Numbered from the stretch's first letter, positions 34,039-42,606 are shown. The stretch is 64,000 nt of DNA from Acidimicrobiales bacterium (GCA_035531755.1 DATKSK010000010.1:1-64000); one strand, 5' to 3'. Translations and numbers: made by a program. The notes: generated from the sequence alone by a model not told the origin.

Positions 34039-35391
34039 TTGTCCGGCACTGCGCAGGCATCCTCTTCGACCCGGCCCCGACGCCTGGTGCGCGCCATGCG
34101 CGGCGACCGCGCCGGCGGTGTGGCGCTGGCGCTGGGCACGGTGGGCGCGCTGGCCTGGGCCAACTGGCCCGGGTCGAGCTACCGCCACGCCTGGGGGACG
34201 GTGGCGCCGTGGTCGTCGTCGCTGGGCCTGCGGCTGACGCTGCGCGACTGGGTCGACCAGGGGCTGCTGCTCGTGTTCTTCCTCCTCGTCGGCCTCGAGA
34301 TCCGCCGGGAAGCGACCGCCGGGGAGCTGGCGTCGTGGCGCCGGGCGGCCCTCCCGGTGATGGCGGCCCTGAGCGGGATGCTCGTCCCGGCGGGGATCTA
34401 CGCCGCCGTCACCGCCGGGTCGCCCGCGGCGCGCGGCTGGGGCATCCCCATGGCCACCGACGTCGCCTTCGCCCTGGGGGCGCTGGCCCTCGTGGGGGCG
34501 CGCTCCATGCCGCGGCTGCGCGTCTTCCTCATGACGCTGGCGGTCGCCGACGACATCTTCTCGGTCGTGGTCCTGGTCTGCTTCTACAGCGCCGGCGTCC
34601 GCGCCGCCTGGCTGGTGGCCGCCCTCCTGGTCCTGGCGGTGACGGTCGTGCTCCGGCTGCGCGTCGACCGGGCCGGCCCGCTGGTCGTGGCCCTCGGTGC
34701 CGCCGCCTGGCTGGCGCTGCTGCACGCCGGCGTCGAGGCCGCCGTCGTCGGTGTGGCCGTCGGCCTCCTGGCGCCGCCGGTGCACCGCCCGCACCGGGCA
34801 CCCGCCCGACGCGCCCGGTTCGCCCACGTCGTGGCCGGTACCGGCGCCCGGCGCTGGGAGCTGCGCCTCGGGCCGTGGGTGAACGTCGTCATCCTCCCCG
34901 TGTTCGCGCTGGCCAACGCCGGGGTGGCGCTGTCGGGCTCCGGGCTCGGCACCGCCCAGGGCCTGCGCGTCTTCGCCGCCGTGGTGGTGGCCCGCGTGGC
35001 CGGGAAGCCGCTCGGCATCGCCGCCGCCCGTTGGGCCACGGCGCGCCTGCAGACCGACGGGGCCTCCTCGCCCGTGCGCGGCAGGGCGCTCGTGGGCCTG
35101 GGGGCCACCGCCAGCGTCGGCTTCACCATCCCCCTGCTCGTCGTCCGCGCCGCCTTCCAAGACGGCCCGCTGGCGTCGGGCGCCATCGCCGGGCTGCTGG
35201 CGGCATCGGTGCTCGGCTGGGCCCTGGCGCTCGCCGTCCTGCGTGACGGCGCGGCCGGCGGAACGGTCAGCGAGCCGCCGGTCCCAGGACGAGGTCGGCC
35301 AGGCGCGACCGCTGGAACCCCTGGGCGCCGAAGAGGAGGTCGTCCTGCTTCGCCCGCCGGTACAGCAGATGGCAGTCGACGTCCCAGGTGA
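34039..35391 (+). CDS. nhaA: NhaA-type sodium/proton antiporter
   Basis: Na+/H+ antiporter of the NhaA family (up to 450 residues). Key stretches: FFLLVGLEIRRE, GWGIPMATDVAFALG and LAVADDIFSVVV with the adjacent Asp pair that binds the ion, and the C-terminal TASVGFTIPLLV. The start is uncertain: TTG 34039 is the longest, and GTG 34087 or ATG 34096 would begin just before the first helix. A TAGGCT -10-like element lies at 33976-33981. The last 44 residues are Pro/Gly/Arg-rich and read across 125 bases of the convergent acyl-CoA dehydrogenase gene, an unusually long overlap. Confidence 0.9.
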   Translation: MSGTAQASSSTRPRRLVRAMRGDRAGGVALALGTVGALAWANWPGSSYRHAWGTVAPWSSSLGLRLTLRDWVDQGLLLVFFLLVGLEIRREATAGELASWRRAALPVMAALSGMLVPAGIYAAVTAGSPAARGWGIPMATDVAFALGALALVGARSMPRLRVFLMTLAVADDIFSVVVLVCFYSAGVRAAWLVAALLVLAVTVVLRLRVDRAGPLVVALGAAAWLALLHAGVEAAVVGVAVGLLAPPVHRPHRAPARRARFAHVVAGTGARRWELRLGPWVNVVILPVFALANAGVALSGSGLGTAQGLRVFAAVVVARVAGKPLGIAAARWATARLQTDGASSPVRGRALVGLGATASVGFTIPLLVVRAAFQDGPLASGAIAGLLAASVLGWALALAVLRDGAAGGTVSEPPVPGRGRPGATAGTPGRRRGGRPASPAGTADGSRRPR

Positions 35392-36367
35392 AGCCCACGC
35401 CCCCGTGCACCTGGATGCTCTCGGCCGTGACGAAGTCGGCGGCCTCGCTCACGAACCCCTTGCACATGGCCGCGGCGCGCTCGCGCTCGGGGTCCTCGGC
35501 GTCCGACGCCCACGCCGCGTAGTGCGTCCCCACCCGGGCCAGCTCGACGCGGTGCAGCATGTCGGCCGCCTTGTGCTTGATGACCTGGAACGTGGCGATG
35601 GGCCGGTCGAACTGCACACGCACCTGGGCGTACTCGACCGCCAGGTGCAGGGCGCGCTCGGCCGTCCCCACCAGCTCGGCGCACACGGCCACGTTCACGT
35701 CGTCGAGCACGCGCCGCCACAGCGCGCCGTGGTCACCGGGCGGGCCCACGCGCCGGGCCCGGCGGCCGTCGAGCACGATGCGGGCCACCTTGCGGGTGAC
35801 GTCGAGGGCGGGCACGGGCTCGCCCGCCGGCTGTTCGAGGAGGAAGGTGCCGAGCCCGTCACCGTCGCGGGCCACCACCAGCGCGAAGTCGGCGGCGGCG
35901 CCGTCCAGGACCACGGGCTTGGTGCCCCCGAGCACCCACCCGTCGCCCGCCGGCGTGGCCCGCGCGCCCAGGCCGGCGAGCGGGTCGCCGTGGCCGGGCT
36001 CCTCGACCGCCACCGTGCCCCGGCGCCGGCCGGCCGCCAGGTCGGGCAGCACCTCGTCGAGGCCCAGGCGCACCGCTCCCAGCGTGGCCGCCACCGCCGA
36101 GGACAGCACGGGGCCGGGGAAGGGCAGCCGGCCCAGCTCCTCCTGGAGCACGACCAGGTCGACGAGCCCGAGGCCGAGACCGCCGGCCGACTCCGGCACG
36201 AGCACGCCCAGCCAGCCGAGGTCGGCCATGGTGGCCCACAGCGCCGGGGTGACGCCGACGGGGTCCTCGATCATGGCCCGCACGTAGGCGGACGGCGCCT
36301 CGGAGGCCAGGGTCGTCCGCACCGCGGCGCGGAAGTCGTCCTGCTCGGCGGAGAAGGTGAAGTCCAC
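35267..36367 (-). CDS. Acyl-CoA dehydrogenase, short FadE type
   Basis: Acyl-CoA dehydrogenase-family protein of 366 residues in the short, diverged group whose members often pair with a second subunit (heterotetramers such as FadE28-FadE29 in sterol side-chain degradation). The N-terminal FTFSAEQDDFRAAVR, the PESAGGLGLGLVDLVVLQEELGR helix and the C-terminal YAQVRVQFDRPIATFQVIKHKAADM plus QVHGGVGFTWDVDCHLLYRR region are clear. GTG 36367 starts it; the ribosome site is weak. It lies 26 bases after the thiolase gene and is probably in its operon. Confidence 0.92.
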   Translation of the reverse strand: MDFTFSAEQDDFRAAVRTTLASEAPSAYVRAMIEDPVGVTPALWATMADLGWLGVLVPESAGGLGLGLVDLVVLQEELGRLPFPGPVLSSAVAATLGAVRLGLDEVLPDLAAGRRRGTVAVEEPGHGDPLAGLGARATPAGDGWVLGGTKPVVLDGAAADFALVVARDGDGLGTFLLEQPAGEPVPALDVTRKVARIVLDGRRARRVGPPGDHGALWRRVLDDVNVAVCAELVGTAERALHLAVEYAQVRVQFDRPIATFQVIKHKAADMLHRVELARVGTHYAAWASDAEDPERERAAAMCKGFVSEAADFVTAESIQVHGGVGFTWDVDCHLLYRRAKQDDLLFGAQGFQRSRLADLVLGPAAR

Positions 36368-36393
36368 GGGTCGGCTTGCCTGACCGCGGCCCG

Positions 36394-37584
36394 CTACGCC
36401 AGGCGCTCGATGACGGTGGCGTTGGCCTGGCCGCCGCCCTCGCACATCGTCTGGAACCCGTAACGGCCGCCGGTGGCCTCGAGCTGGTTGAGCAGCGTCG
36501 TCATGAGGCGCACACCGCTCGCCCCCAACGGGTGCCCGATGGCGATGGCGCCCCCGCGCGGGTTCAGGCGATCGGGTTCCGGCGAGAAGGCGCGGGCCCA
36601 CATGAGGGCGATGACCGCGAACGCCTCGTTGCACTCCACGGCGTCGAAGTCGTCCACCGCCATGCCGGTGCGCTCGAGCAGCTTGCGCGTGGCGGGCACG
36701 GGGGCCGACAACACGATGGCGGCGTCCTCGGCCGCCACCGCGAAGGCGTGGAACCGGGCGCGGATCGCGAGCCCCAGGCGCTCGGCCACCGACCGCTCGG
36801 CGATCAGCATGGCGGCGGCGCCGTCGGTCATCTGCGACGAGTTGCCGGCGGTGATGTCGGTGGCGGTCTCGGGCTCGAACGGCTGCGCCGGGGGGAGCGC
36901 GGCGAGGCGCTCCAGGGTGGTGTCCCTGCGGATGCCCTCGTCGGTGCTGAGCACCTGGCCGGTGAGGGTGCCCTCGTCGTCGCGGACGGGGACGGGGATG
37001 GCCTCCTTGGCGAAGTGCCCCGAGTCCGTGGCCGCCGCGGCGCGGCGGTGGCTCTCGAGCGCGTACTCGTCCATGTCCCGGCGCGTGATCTTCCACTGTT
37101 CGGCCAGGAGCTGCGCCACCCGGAACTGCATCCACAGCCGGCCCTCGATCGCGTCGAGGAACGACTGCGGGAACGGGCCCGTCCCGCCGCGGGCGTTGGA
37201 GGCGAGCGGGACGCGGCTCATGGACTCCACGCCGCAGGCGACGGCGATGTCGTAGTGGCCCGCCACCACACCCGCGGCCGCGAAGTGCACGGCCTGCTGG
37301 GACGAGCCACACTGGCGGTCGACGGTGGTGGCCGGCACCGACTGCGGGAGCCCCGCCGCCACCCAGGCGTTGCGGGCCACGTTGGTCGACTGCTCCCCCA
37401 CCTGGCTGACGCACCCGCCGATGACGTCGTCGACGCGCCCGGGGTCGACCTTGGTGCGCGTCACCAGGTGCGACAGGGTGTGGGCGAGCAGGTCGACGGG
37501 GTGCCAGGTGGCCAGCGCGCCGCCGCGCTTGCCGAAGACGGTGCGACAGGTGTCGACGATGACGGCTTCGCGCGCTGCGGCCAC
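36394..37584 (-). CDS. Thiolase / acetyl-CoA acyltransferase
   Basis: Thiolase of 396 residues catalysing the final thiolytic step of beta-oxidation (or the reverse condensation). The nucleophilic Cys is in TVDRQCGSSQQAVH (about residue 91). The other catalytic elements are VECNEAFAV (Asn/Glu), GGAIAIGHPLGASG (His) and the second Cys in MCEGGGQANA. GTG 37584 begins the conserved fold. A short ORF with a strong ribosome site ends two bases before it, so translation of the thiolase may be coupled to that leader. Downstream is the short FadE-type dehydrogenase. Confidence 0.95.
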   Translation of the reverse strand: MAAAREAVIVDTCRTVFGKRGGALATWHPVDLLAHTLSHLVTRTKVDPGRVDDVIGGCVSQVGEQSTNVARNAWVAAGLPQSVPATTVDRQCGSSQQAVHFAAAGVVAGHYDIAVACGVESMSRVPLASNARGGTGPFPQSFLDAIEGRLWMQFRVAQLLAEQWKITRRDMDEYALESHRRAAAATDSGHFAKEAIPVPVRDDEGTLTGQVLSTDEGIRRDTTLERLAALPPAQPFEPETATDITAGNSSQMTDGAAAMLIAERSVAERLGLAIRARFHAFAVAAEDAAIVLSAPVPATRKLLERTGMAVDDFDAVECNEAFAVIALMWARAFSPEPDRLNPRGGAIAIGHPLGASGVRLMTTLLNQLEATGGRYGFQTMCEGGGQANATVIERLA

Positions 37585-37586
37585 GG

Positions 37587-37655
37587 TCAGCCCCGCGCCC
37601 GGCGTCGGGCACCGGGCTCGTCGAGGGTGGTGCTGGACTCCCGGCTCCCGCTCAT
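37587..37655 (-). CDS. 22-residue leader ORF before the thiolase
   Basis: ATG 37655 has a GAGGAGGGG ribosome site, far better than any before the thiolase GTG. The peptide MSGSRESSTTLDEPGARRRA.. ends two bases before that GTG. This layout suggests the leader delivers ribosomes to the thiolase start. The peptide itself resembles nothing known. Confidence 0.45.
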   Translation of the reverse strand: MSGSRESSTTLDEPGARRRARG

Positions 37656-37700
37656 CGGCCCCTCCTCGCAGGCGCCCCCACGTTCCCCCCGCCGGGGATG

Positions 37701-37726
37701 GCGAACGCTCAGTGTAGTAAGTTCGC
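37701..37726. promoter_or_regulatory. Inverted repeat in divergent thiolase/dehydrogenase promoter
   Basis: GCGAAC (37701-37706) and GTTCGC (37721-37726) are perfect inverted arms around 14 bases that contain TAGTAAGTT, with a TAAGTT -10-like hexamer at 37718-37723 for the plus strand. It is a candidate operator for a FadR- or TetR-type regulator controlling both divergent beta-oxidation genes. Confidence 0.45.
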
Positions 37727-37731
37727 TGACG

Positions 37732-37806
37732 ATGGTGTCAGGTCCGGTGCCCGCCCGCCAGCGCGCGCCCGAGCCGCCCGAGCCGGCGGGCGCGGCCGGC
37801 CGATGA
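37732..37806 (+). CDS. 24-residue leader ORF coupled to the dehydrogenase
   Basis: ATG 37732 lies eight bases after the TAAGTT -10-like element, so it could be translated from a leaderless or nearly leaderless mRNA. The peptide (MVSGPVPARQ...GAAGR) stops at TGA 37804-37806, overlapping the ATG of the dehydrogenase at 37803 (ATGA). The dehydrogenase start has no ribosome site of its own, which fits coupled translation. Confidence 0.45.
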   Translation: MVSGPVPARQRAPEPPEPAGAAGR

Positions 37807-39011
37807 GCTCTGTCGACCTCTCCGAGGACGACGACCGGGCCGCGCTGCGCACGCTGGCCCGCGACGTCGCCGAGCGCGACATCGCCCCCCATGCGGCGCG
37901 TTGGGACGAGACCGAGGAGTTCGCCGAGGAGTCCCTGCAGGCGCTGCGGCGCGCCGAGCTGTTCAGCGTGACCGTCGGTCAGGACTACGGCGGGATGGGC
38001 ATGGGCGACGTCGAGGCCGCCATCGTGCTCGAGGAGATCGCCCGGGTGGACGTGTCGAGCGCGATCCTGTGCCAGCTCGTGTTCAACGGCCCCCCCCGGG
38101 CCATCGAACACCTCGGCGGCGACGCGCTCCGGGACCGGTGGCTCCCCGAGGCCGCCCGGGGCGAGCTGTTCTGCATCGGCATCACCGAGCCCGACGCCGG
38201 CTCGGCCGCCACCTCCATGCGCGCACACCTCACCCCCGACGGCGACGGGTGGCGGCTCGACGCCTACAAGAACTACGTGACCGGCGGGCACAAGGCCGTC
38301 GCCTGCCTGGTGTGGTGCCGGTTCCCCGGCAGCGAGGCCGGGACGGGCAGGGGCATCGGGGCCGTCGTCGTCGACCTGGCGCGCCACGGGGTGAGCATCG
38401 CCGGCACGCACCGCAAGATGGGCCTGCGGGGCTGCACGGAGGCCGAGCTCGCCTTCGACGGCGTGCGCATCGAGCCCGGTGACGTCCTGGTGCCGGGCGA
38501 CCCCGCGGACAACCACGGCCTCAAGACGCTGCTCGCCCACATCAACCACGAGCGCTGCGGCAACGCGGCGATGTGCCTGGGCGCCGCCCAGGGGGCCCTC
38601 GAGTACGCCATGGGCTACATGCGCGAGCGCAAGGTCGGCGACAAGACGCTCGCCAGCCTGCAGGGCCTGCAGTGGAAGGTCGCCGACATGGCCACGGCCC
38701 TCGAGGGCGCCCGCCTGCTGCTGCAGCGGGCCCTCGTGCTCGCCGGCCCCCACGGCACCCCGCCGCCGCTCGAGTCGGCCATGGCCAAGATCGCCTGCAA
38801 CCTCGCCGCCAAGCAGGTGTGCGACGAGGCCATCCAGCTCCTCGGCGGCTACGGCTACAGCCGCGAGTACCCCGTCGAGCGCGCTTACCGCGACATCCGG
38901 GGGCTGTGCATCGGGGCGGGCACGGTGGAGATCCAGCGCAACTTCGTCGGCACCTCGTTGCTCGCCGGCCGCGTCCCCGAGGGGCCGGGGTGGAAGCCGG
39001 TGCGGCCGTGA
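37803..39011 (+). CDS. Acyl-CoA dehydrogenase
   Basis: Flavin acyl-CoA dehydrogenase of 402 residues, standard full-length type. Landmarks: GITEPDAGSAATSMRAHL, YKNYVTGG, the HRKMGLRGCTEAELAFDGVRI strand, QGLQWKVADMATALEGARLL and the C-terminal LGGYGYSREYPVERAYRDIRG with the likely catalytic Glu. ATG 37803 begins the conserved fold; the frame is open further upstream but that part is better explained by a leader ORF in another frame. It diverges from thiolase and a second dehydrogenase, so both sides probably serve the same degradation pathway. Confidence 0.93.
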   Translation: MSSVDLSEDDDRAALRTLARDVAERDIAPHAARWDETEEFAEESLQALRRAELFSVTVGQDYGGMGMGDVEAAIVLEEIARVDVSSAILCQLVFNGPPRAIEHLGGDALRDRWLPEAARGELFCIGITEPDAGSAATSMRAHLTPDGDGWRLDAYKNYVTGGHKAVACLVWCRFPGSEAGTGRGIGAVVVDLARHGVSIAGTHRKMGLRGCTEAELAFDGVRIEPGDVLVPGDPADNHGLKTLLAHINHERCGNAAMCLGAAQGALEYAMGYMRERKVGDKTLASLQGLQWKVADMATALEGARLLLQRALVLAGPHGTPPPLESAMAKIACNLAAKQVCDEAIQLLGGYGYSREYPVERAYRDIRGLCIGAGTVEIQRNFVGTSLLAGRVPEGPGWKPVRP

Positions 39012-39396
39012 GGCCGGTGGCCGTCCTCGGCGTGGGCAGCGGGGCCCCGTCGCGGCGACCGGTGGCGGCCGACGTGGGCGCGACGTGGGCGCGGCGTGGG
39101 GACCGGGCGGGGGCCGCGGCGGCTTCGCCCTCCGGCACGACGTGGGCGGCCGCGGCCCGGGCGTCTCGGTCGTGAACATCCTGACCAGCATCGTGAACAT
39201 CCTGACCGGTAACGGCTGACCCGCAACTGCTGACCGCGACGAGCGACCGGCCACCGCGGACCCGCCGCAGCTGACCCGGACCGACACCGGCGGCCCGCGG
39301 CCCGGACCGCCTTCGTGGTAGCACCAGGCCCGGAAACCGGCTAGCCCCCTTGGGGCCGGCGGCCCGATCCACGACACTGGGGCGGGGAGGTCGCAC
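39012..39396. other. Gene-free stretch with a 21-base direct repeat
   Basis: No convincing gene was seen in these 385 bases. They hold a direct repeat: TCGTGAACATCCTGACC occurs at 39170-39186 and again at 39191-39207, 21 bases apart. Several GCTGACC and CGACC motifs follow. A GGGGAGGT ribosome site for the next gene closes the stretch. Confidence 0.6.
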
Positions 39397-41823
39397 GTGA
39401 GCGCAGTCAGGCTGGTGTTCGGCGCGGAGCTGCGCCGACGGTGGCGGTCGTGGCTGACCCTGGCCGTGCTCATCGCCGTCGTCGGGGGACTGGTCCTTGC
39501 GGCCGCGGCCGCCGGCCGCCGGACCGCCACCGCCTACCCGCGCTTCCTGAGCGCCCACGGCTACGACTACCTCGTCTTCAACTACAGCCCGCTGCCGGAG
39601 GTCGCCCGGCTGCCGGAGGTCGCCGCTGCCACCGCGGTCGGCGGCCCGCCCAACGCCCCGGTGACCTGTCGGTGCGGCCGCGGCATCAACGACGTGGGCT
39701 TCTCGATCAACGACCTCTCGCCAAGGGGCTTCGCGCAGACGGTCAAACTCGTCGCCGGCAGGCTGCCGGCACCGTCGTCGCCGGACGAGGTGCTGGCCTC
39801 GTACAACCTCGAGCAGAAGTTCGGCGTGCACATCGGGACCGTCGTCCACACGCCGTTCTTCACGCGCGCCCAGATCCCCGCGTTGGTCCAGGGTGCCAAC
39901 CTGAGCCCGGCGGGCCCGACCATCGCCCTGCACGTCGTCGGGATCGAGGTCGACGCGGCCGAATTCTCGGCGGGAACGACGGCCACCTACGACTTCTGGG
40001 GCACGCCCGCGCTCGACCGCGCCGCGGACCCGTCGTGCACGACGTTGGAGAGATGCGCCAACTCGTACTTCGTCCGGTTGCGACACGGCGCAGCCGACCT
40101 CCCGAGGTTCACCGCCGCCCTGAGCGCACTGCACCCGGCGTTCACGCAGGACCTGGACTCGACCTCCTCGGCGGTGGCCTCGGCCATCCACCCCCAGGCG
40201 GTGGGGTGGTGGGTGCTCGCCGTCCTGGCCGGACTGGCCGCGCTCGCCACAATCGGCCAGGCCATCGGCCGGCAGAGCGTGGTCGAGAGCGAGGAGTACC
40301 CGACGCTCGGCGCGCTGGGCCTCCCTCGCAACGGCCTGGTGGCGCTCGGGACGGCCCGGAACCTCGTGGTGGCGCTGGCCGGCGCCGTCGGCGCCGTCCT
40401 CGTGGCCTTCGTCCTGTCGCCGCTCACACCGGTCGGCGAGGCGCGCCTGGCCGAGCCCTCGACGGGGCTCTCCTTCGACACCCTCGTTCTCCCGCTCGGG
40501 GCGCTCGCCACCGTTGTCGTCGTGCTGCTCCTCGGGGTGTGGCCGGCCCTGCGCGCCACCCGGGTCCAGATCGGTGACGACCAGGCGACCTATGCCCGCC
40601 CTTCGGTCGTCGCCGCCCGGGTGGCCGCGACGGGGGCGCCCCCCAGCGCTGTCGTCGGGGTCCGCCACGCGCTCGAGCGGGGGCGCGGCGCCGCCACCAT
40701 CCCGGTGGGCACCGCGTTGTTCGGGACGGCCCTGGCCGTCCTCGGCCTGTGCGCCACCGCAGTGTTCGGTGCCAGCCTGTCGCACCTGACCGCCACCCCC
40801 GAGCTGTACGGGGACGACTACCAGATCTCGTTCGGCAACGAGGCCGGGCAGGGCAACGCGGCCGCCGTGCTCACCCAGCTGTCGCACGACCGGTCGGTCA
40901 CCGGGATCATGCTGGGCACCAGGGACGAGATCACCGTCAACGGGACGAACGTCTTCGCCGTCGTGGGGAAGGCCGTGCGCGGGCCCCTGCTCATCTCCGC
41001 TGCCAGTGGGCGGGTCCCGGGTGCCAACGGCGAAATCGCCCTCGGCGCCACGACGATGCGCCACGTCGGTGCGCACATCGGGTCCGTGGTGCACGTGACG
41101 GTGCAGTCGCCGACCGGCGGCTCGCACACGGCCCCGTTCCGCGTCGTGGGCACGATCCCCTTCCCCAGCCAGTTCGGCCTCGGCGGCATCGGCACCGGCG
41201 CGGCGTTCACGATGGGCGGCTACTTGGACGCGGCGTGCCCTGCCGGCCCTGCCGCGACGGCCTGCCGGCGGGCCTACCAGTCCGACCAGATCTTCGCCGT
41301 GCTGGCGAAGGTCGCGCCGGGGGCGAAGGGCCGGGCCGACGCCACGCGCATCATCGCCGCCTCACAGGGTGCTGGCGAACCACCGGTTGTCCCCACGTCG
41401 TTGGTCAACTTCGGGGAGGCCGTGAACTTCCCGCTCATCCTGGGATTCATGCTGGCGCTGTTCGGTGTGGCGACACTGCTGCACCTCCTCGTCGTGAGCG
41501 TCACCCGGCGGCGGCGCGAGATGGGCCTGCTCAAGTCCATCGGGTTCCTGAACGGCCAGGTCGGCGCGACCGTGTGCTGGCAGGCGACCACCGTCGCCCT
41601 CGTGGGCATCGTCGTCGGCATCCCCGTCGGCGTGGCCGTGGGCGAGACGGTGTGGCGCGCCTTCGCCGCCAACCTGGGGGCCGTGCCCGTCGCCGTCGTG
41701 CCCGCCGGGATCATCGTCGCCCTGGGGGCGGGCGTCCTGGTGGTGGCGAACCTCCTGGCCGTCGCCCCGGCCCTCGCCGCGGCGCGCTCGAAGACCTCGG
41801 GGCAGCTCCTACGCACGCAGTAG
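39397..41823 (+). CDS. FtsX-type ABC permease, two-domain
   Basis: Large permease of 808 residues with two FtsX cores: one N-terminal helix, an extracytoplasmic domain, three helices (about residues 265-390), a second anchor helix near 440, another extracytoplasmic domain and three final helices (about 680-795) with RRRREMGLLKSIGFLNGQVGATV. This is the DevC/LolCE/YknZ-like architecture that needs a separate ATPase. No ATPase gene is adjacent, so the partner is encoded elsewhere. GTG 39397 follows a GGGGAGGT site. The last 15 bases overlap a truncated gene on the other strand. Confidence 0.9.
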   Translation: MSAVRLVFGAELRRRWRSWLTLAVLIAVVGGLVLAAAAAGRRTATAYPRFLSAHGYDYLVFNYSPLPEVARLPEVAAATAVGGPPNAPVTCRCGRGINDVGFSINDLSPRGFAQTVKLVAGRLPAPSSPDEVLASYNLEQKFGVHIGTVVHTPFFTRAQIPALVQGANLSPAGPTIALHVVGIEVDAAEFSAGTTATYDFWGTPALDRAADPSCTTLERCANSYFVRLRHGAADLPRFTAALSALHPAFTQDLDSTSSAVASAIHPQAVGWWVLAVLAGLAALATIGQAIGRQSVVESEEYPTLGALGLPRNGLVALGTARNLVVALAGAVGAVLVAFVLSPLTPVGEARLAEPSTGLSFDTLVLPLGALATVVVVLLLGVWPALRATRVQIGDDQATYARPSVVAARVAATGAPPSAVVGVRHALERGRGAATIPVGTALFGTALAVLGLCATAVFGASLSHLTATPELYGDDYQISFGNEAGQGNAAAVLTQLSHDRSVTGIMLGTRDEITVNGTNVFAVVGKAVRGPLLISAASGRVPGANGEIALGATTMRHVGAHIGSVVHVTVQSPTGGSHTAPFRVVGTIPFPSQFGLGGIGTGAAFTMGGYLDAACPAGPAATACRRAYQSDQIFAVLAKVAPGAKGRADATRIIAASQGAGEPPVVPTSLVNFGEAVNFPLILGFMLALFGVATLLHLLVVSVTRRRREMGLLKSIGFLNGQVGATVCWQATTVALVGIVVGIPVGVAVGETVWRAFAANLGAVPVAVVPAGIIVALGAGVLVVANLLAVAPALAAARSKTSGQLLRTQ

Positions 41824-41946
41824 GGCGTCGCGCGCCGTCCACTCCTCGCACGGCGTCGGGCTCGACCAGCACCTGTCGGGCACCGCCGCGATCTTGTCGC
41901 CCAAGGCGGTGGAGCGTCGTCGGTACCTGTCGGACACCTCGGTCAT
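41809..41946 (-). pseudogene. Truncated TIGR03086/maleylpyruvate-isomerase-like gene
   Basis: A 45-residue ORF matches the N-terminus of actinobacterial DinB/maleylpyruvate-isomerase-like metal-binding proteins (MTEVSDRYRRRSTALGDKIA, then SSPTPCEEWTARDALLR). Complete members are about 190-200 residues and carry metal-binding histidines after this point. Here the frame ends at a TAG inside the 3' end of the opposite-strand permease gene. Its ATG overlaps the HAD gene stop by four bases (ATGA), showing that it was once the second gene of that operon. It is most likely a remnant cut off when the permease segment arrived. Confidence 0.65.
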
Positions 41947-42599
41947 GTCGGGCTCCTCGTCCCTGCCGCGCGGCGGTCGTCGTCCCACGCCTCGAACCAT
42001 TCCCCGAATCCCCCGAGATCCCGCAGCACCACCTCGGCGCCCGCAGCGCGCAGCTCGTCGGCGGATGCCGGCCCCGTGGACACCCCCACCGCCACGATCC
42101 CCGCCGCCCGGGCGGCATCGACGTCGGCCGGGTGGTCGCCGACGTAGGCCAGCGCGCCGTTGTCGGCCAGCGCGCCCCCCTTGGCGGCGCCGAACCGCTG
42201 GCCCACCACCACGTCCGCGGCCATGCCCACGACCTGGAGGCTCGTGCGCGCGTGGGGCTCGAACTTGGCCGTGACCACCACCACGCGGCCACCGCGCCCG
42301 TGCACCGTCCGCACGGCGGTCGCCGCTCCCGGCATCGCCTCGGTCAGGTGGAGCAGGGTGGCGTGGATGGCGCGGAACCGGGCGCAGGCGGCGGCGAGGT
42401 CGTCGGGCCCGAACCACGGCGAGAGCGCCACCTCGAGCGGTGGGCCGAGCGTGGCGAGGATCTCGTCGGCGTCGACGTCGACGCCCGTCTCGCCCGCCAG
42501 CGCGTCCAGGGCGCCCCGCACGCTCCTGCGCGGGTCGATCAGCGTCATGTCCAAGTCGAAGCCGATCACGGGCGGGGGCGCGGGCCGGTCAGGCGGCAT
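41943..42599 (-). CDS. HAD-family phosphatase
   Basis: Haloacid dehalogenase-superfamily hydrolase (218 residues), phosphoglycolate-phosphatase-like. Motif I is DLDMTLID, motif II VVVVTAK (Thr), motif III the Lys in GAAKGGAL and motif IV VGDHPADVDAA, so the four catalytic motifs are intact. The variable helical cap lies about residues 20-90. ATG 42599 has a TACCGT -10-like element seven bases upstream (42612-42607) and no ribosome site, suggesting a leaderless mRNA. The substrate is unknown. Confidence 0.9.
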   Translation of the reverse strand: MPPDRPAPPPVIGFDLDMTLIDPRRSVRGALDALAGETGVDVDADEILATLGPPLEVALSPWFGPDDLAAACARFRAIHATLLHLTEAMPGAATAVRTVHGRGGRVVVVTAKFEPHARTSLQVVGMAADVVVGQRFGAAKGGALADNGALAYVGDHPADVDAARAAGIVAVGVSTGPASADELRAAGAEVVLRDLGGFGEWFEAWDDDRRAAGTRSPT

Positions 42600-42606
42600 G
42601 CGGTGC

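Noticed and set aside
33992-34237. 81-codon ORF starting ten bases after TAGGCT, overlapping the NhaA start in another frame
   Set aside because: Cys/Arg/Pro-rich translation without a family match, while the NhaA frame is strongly supported.
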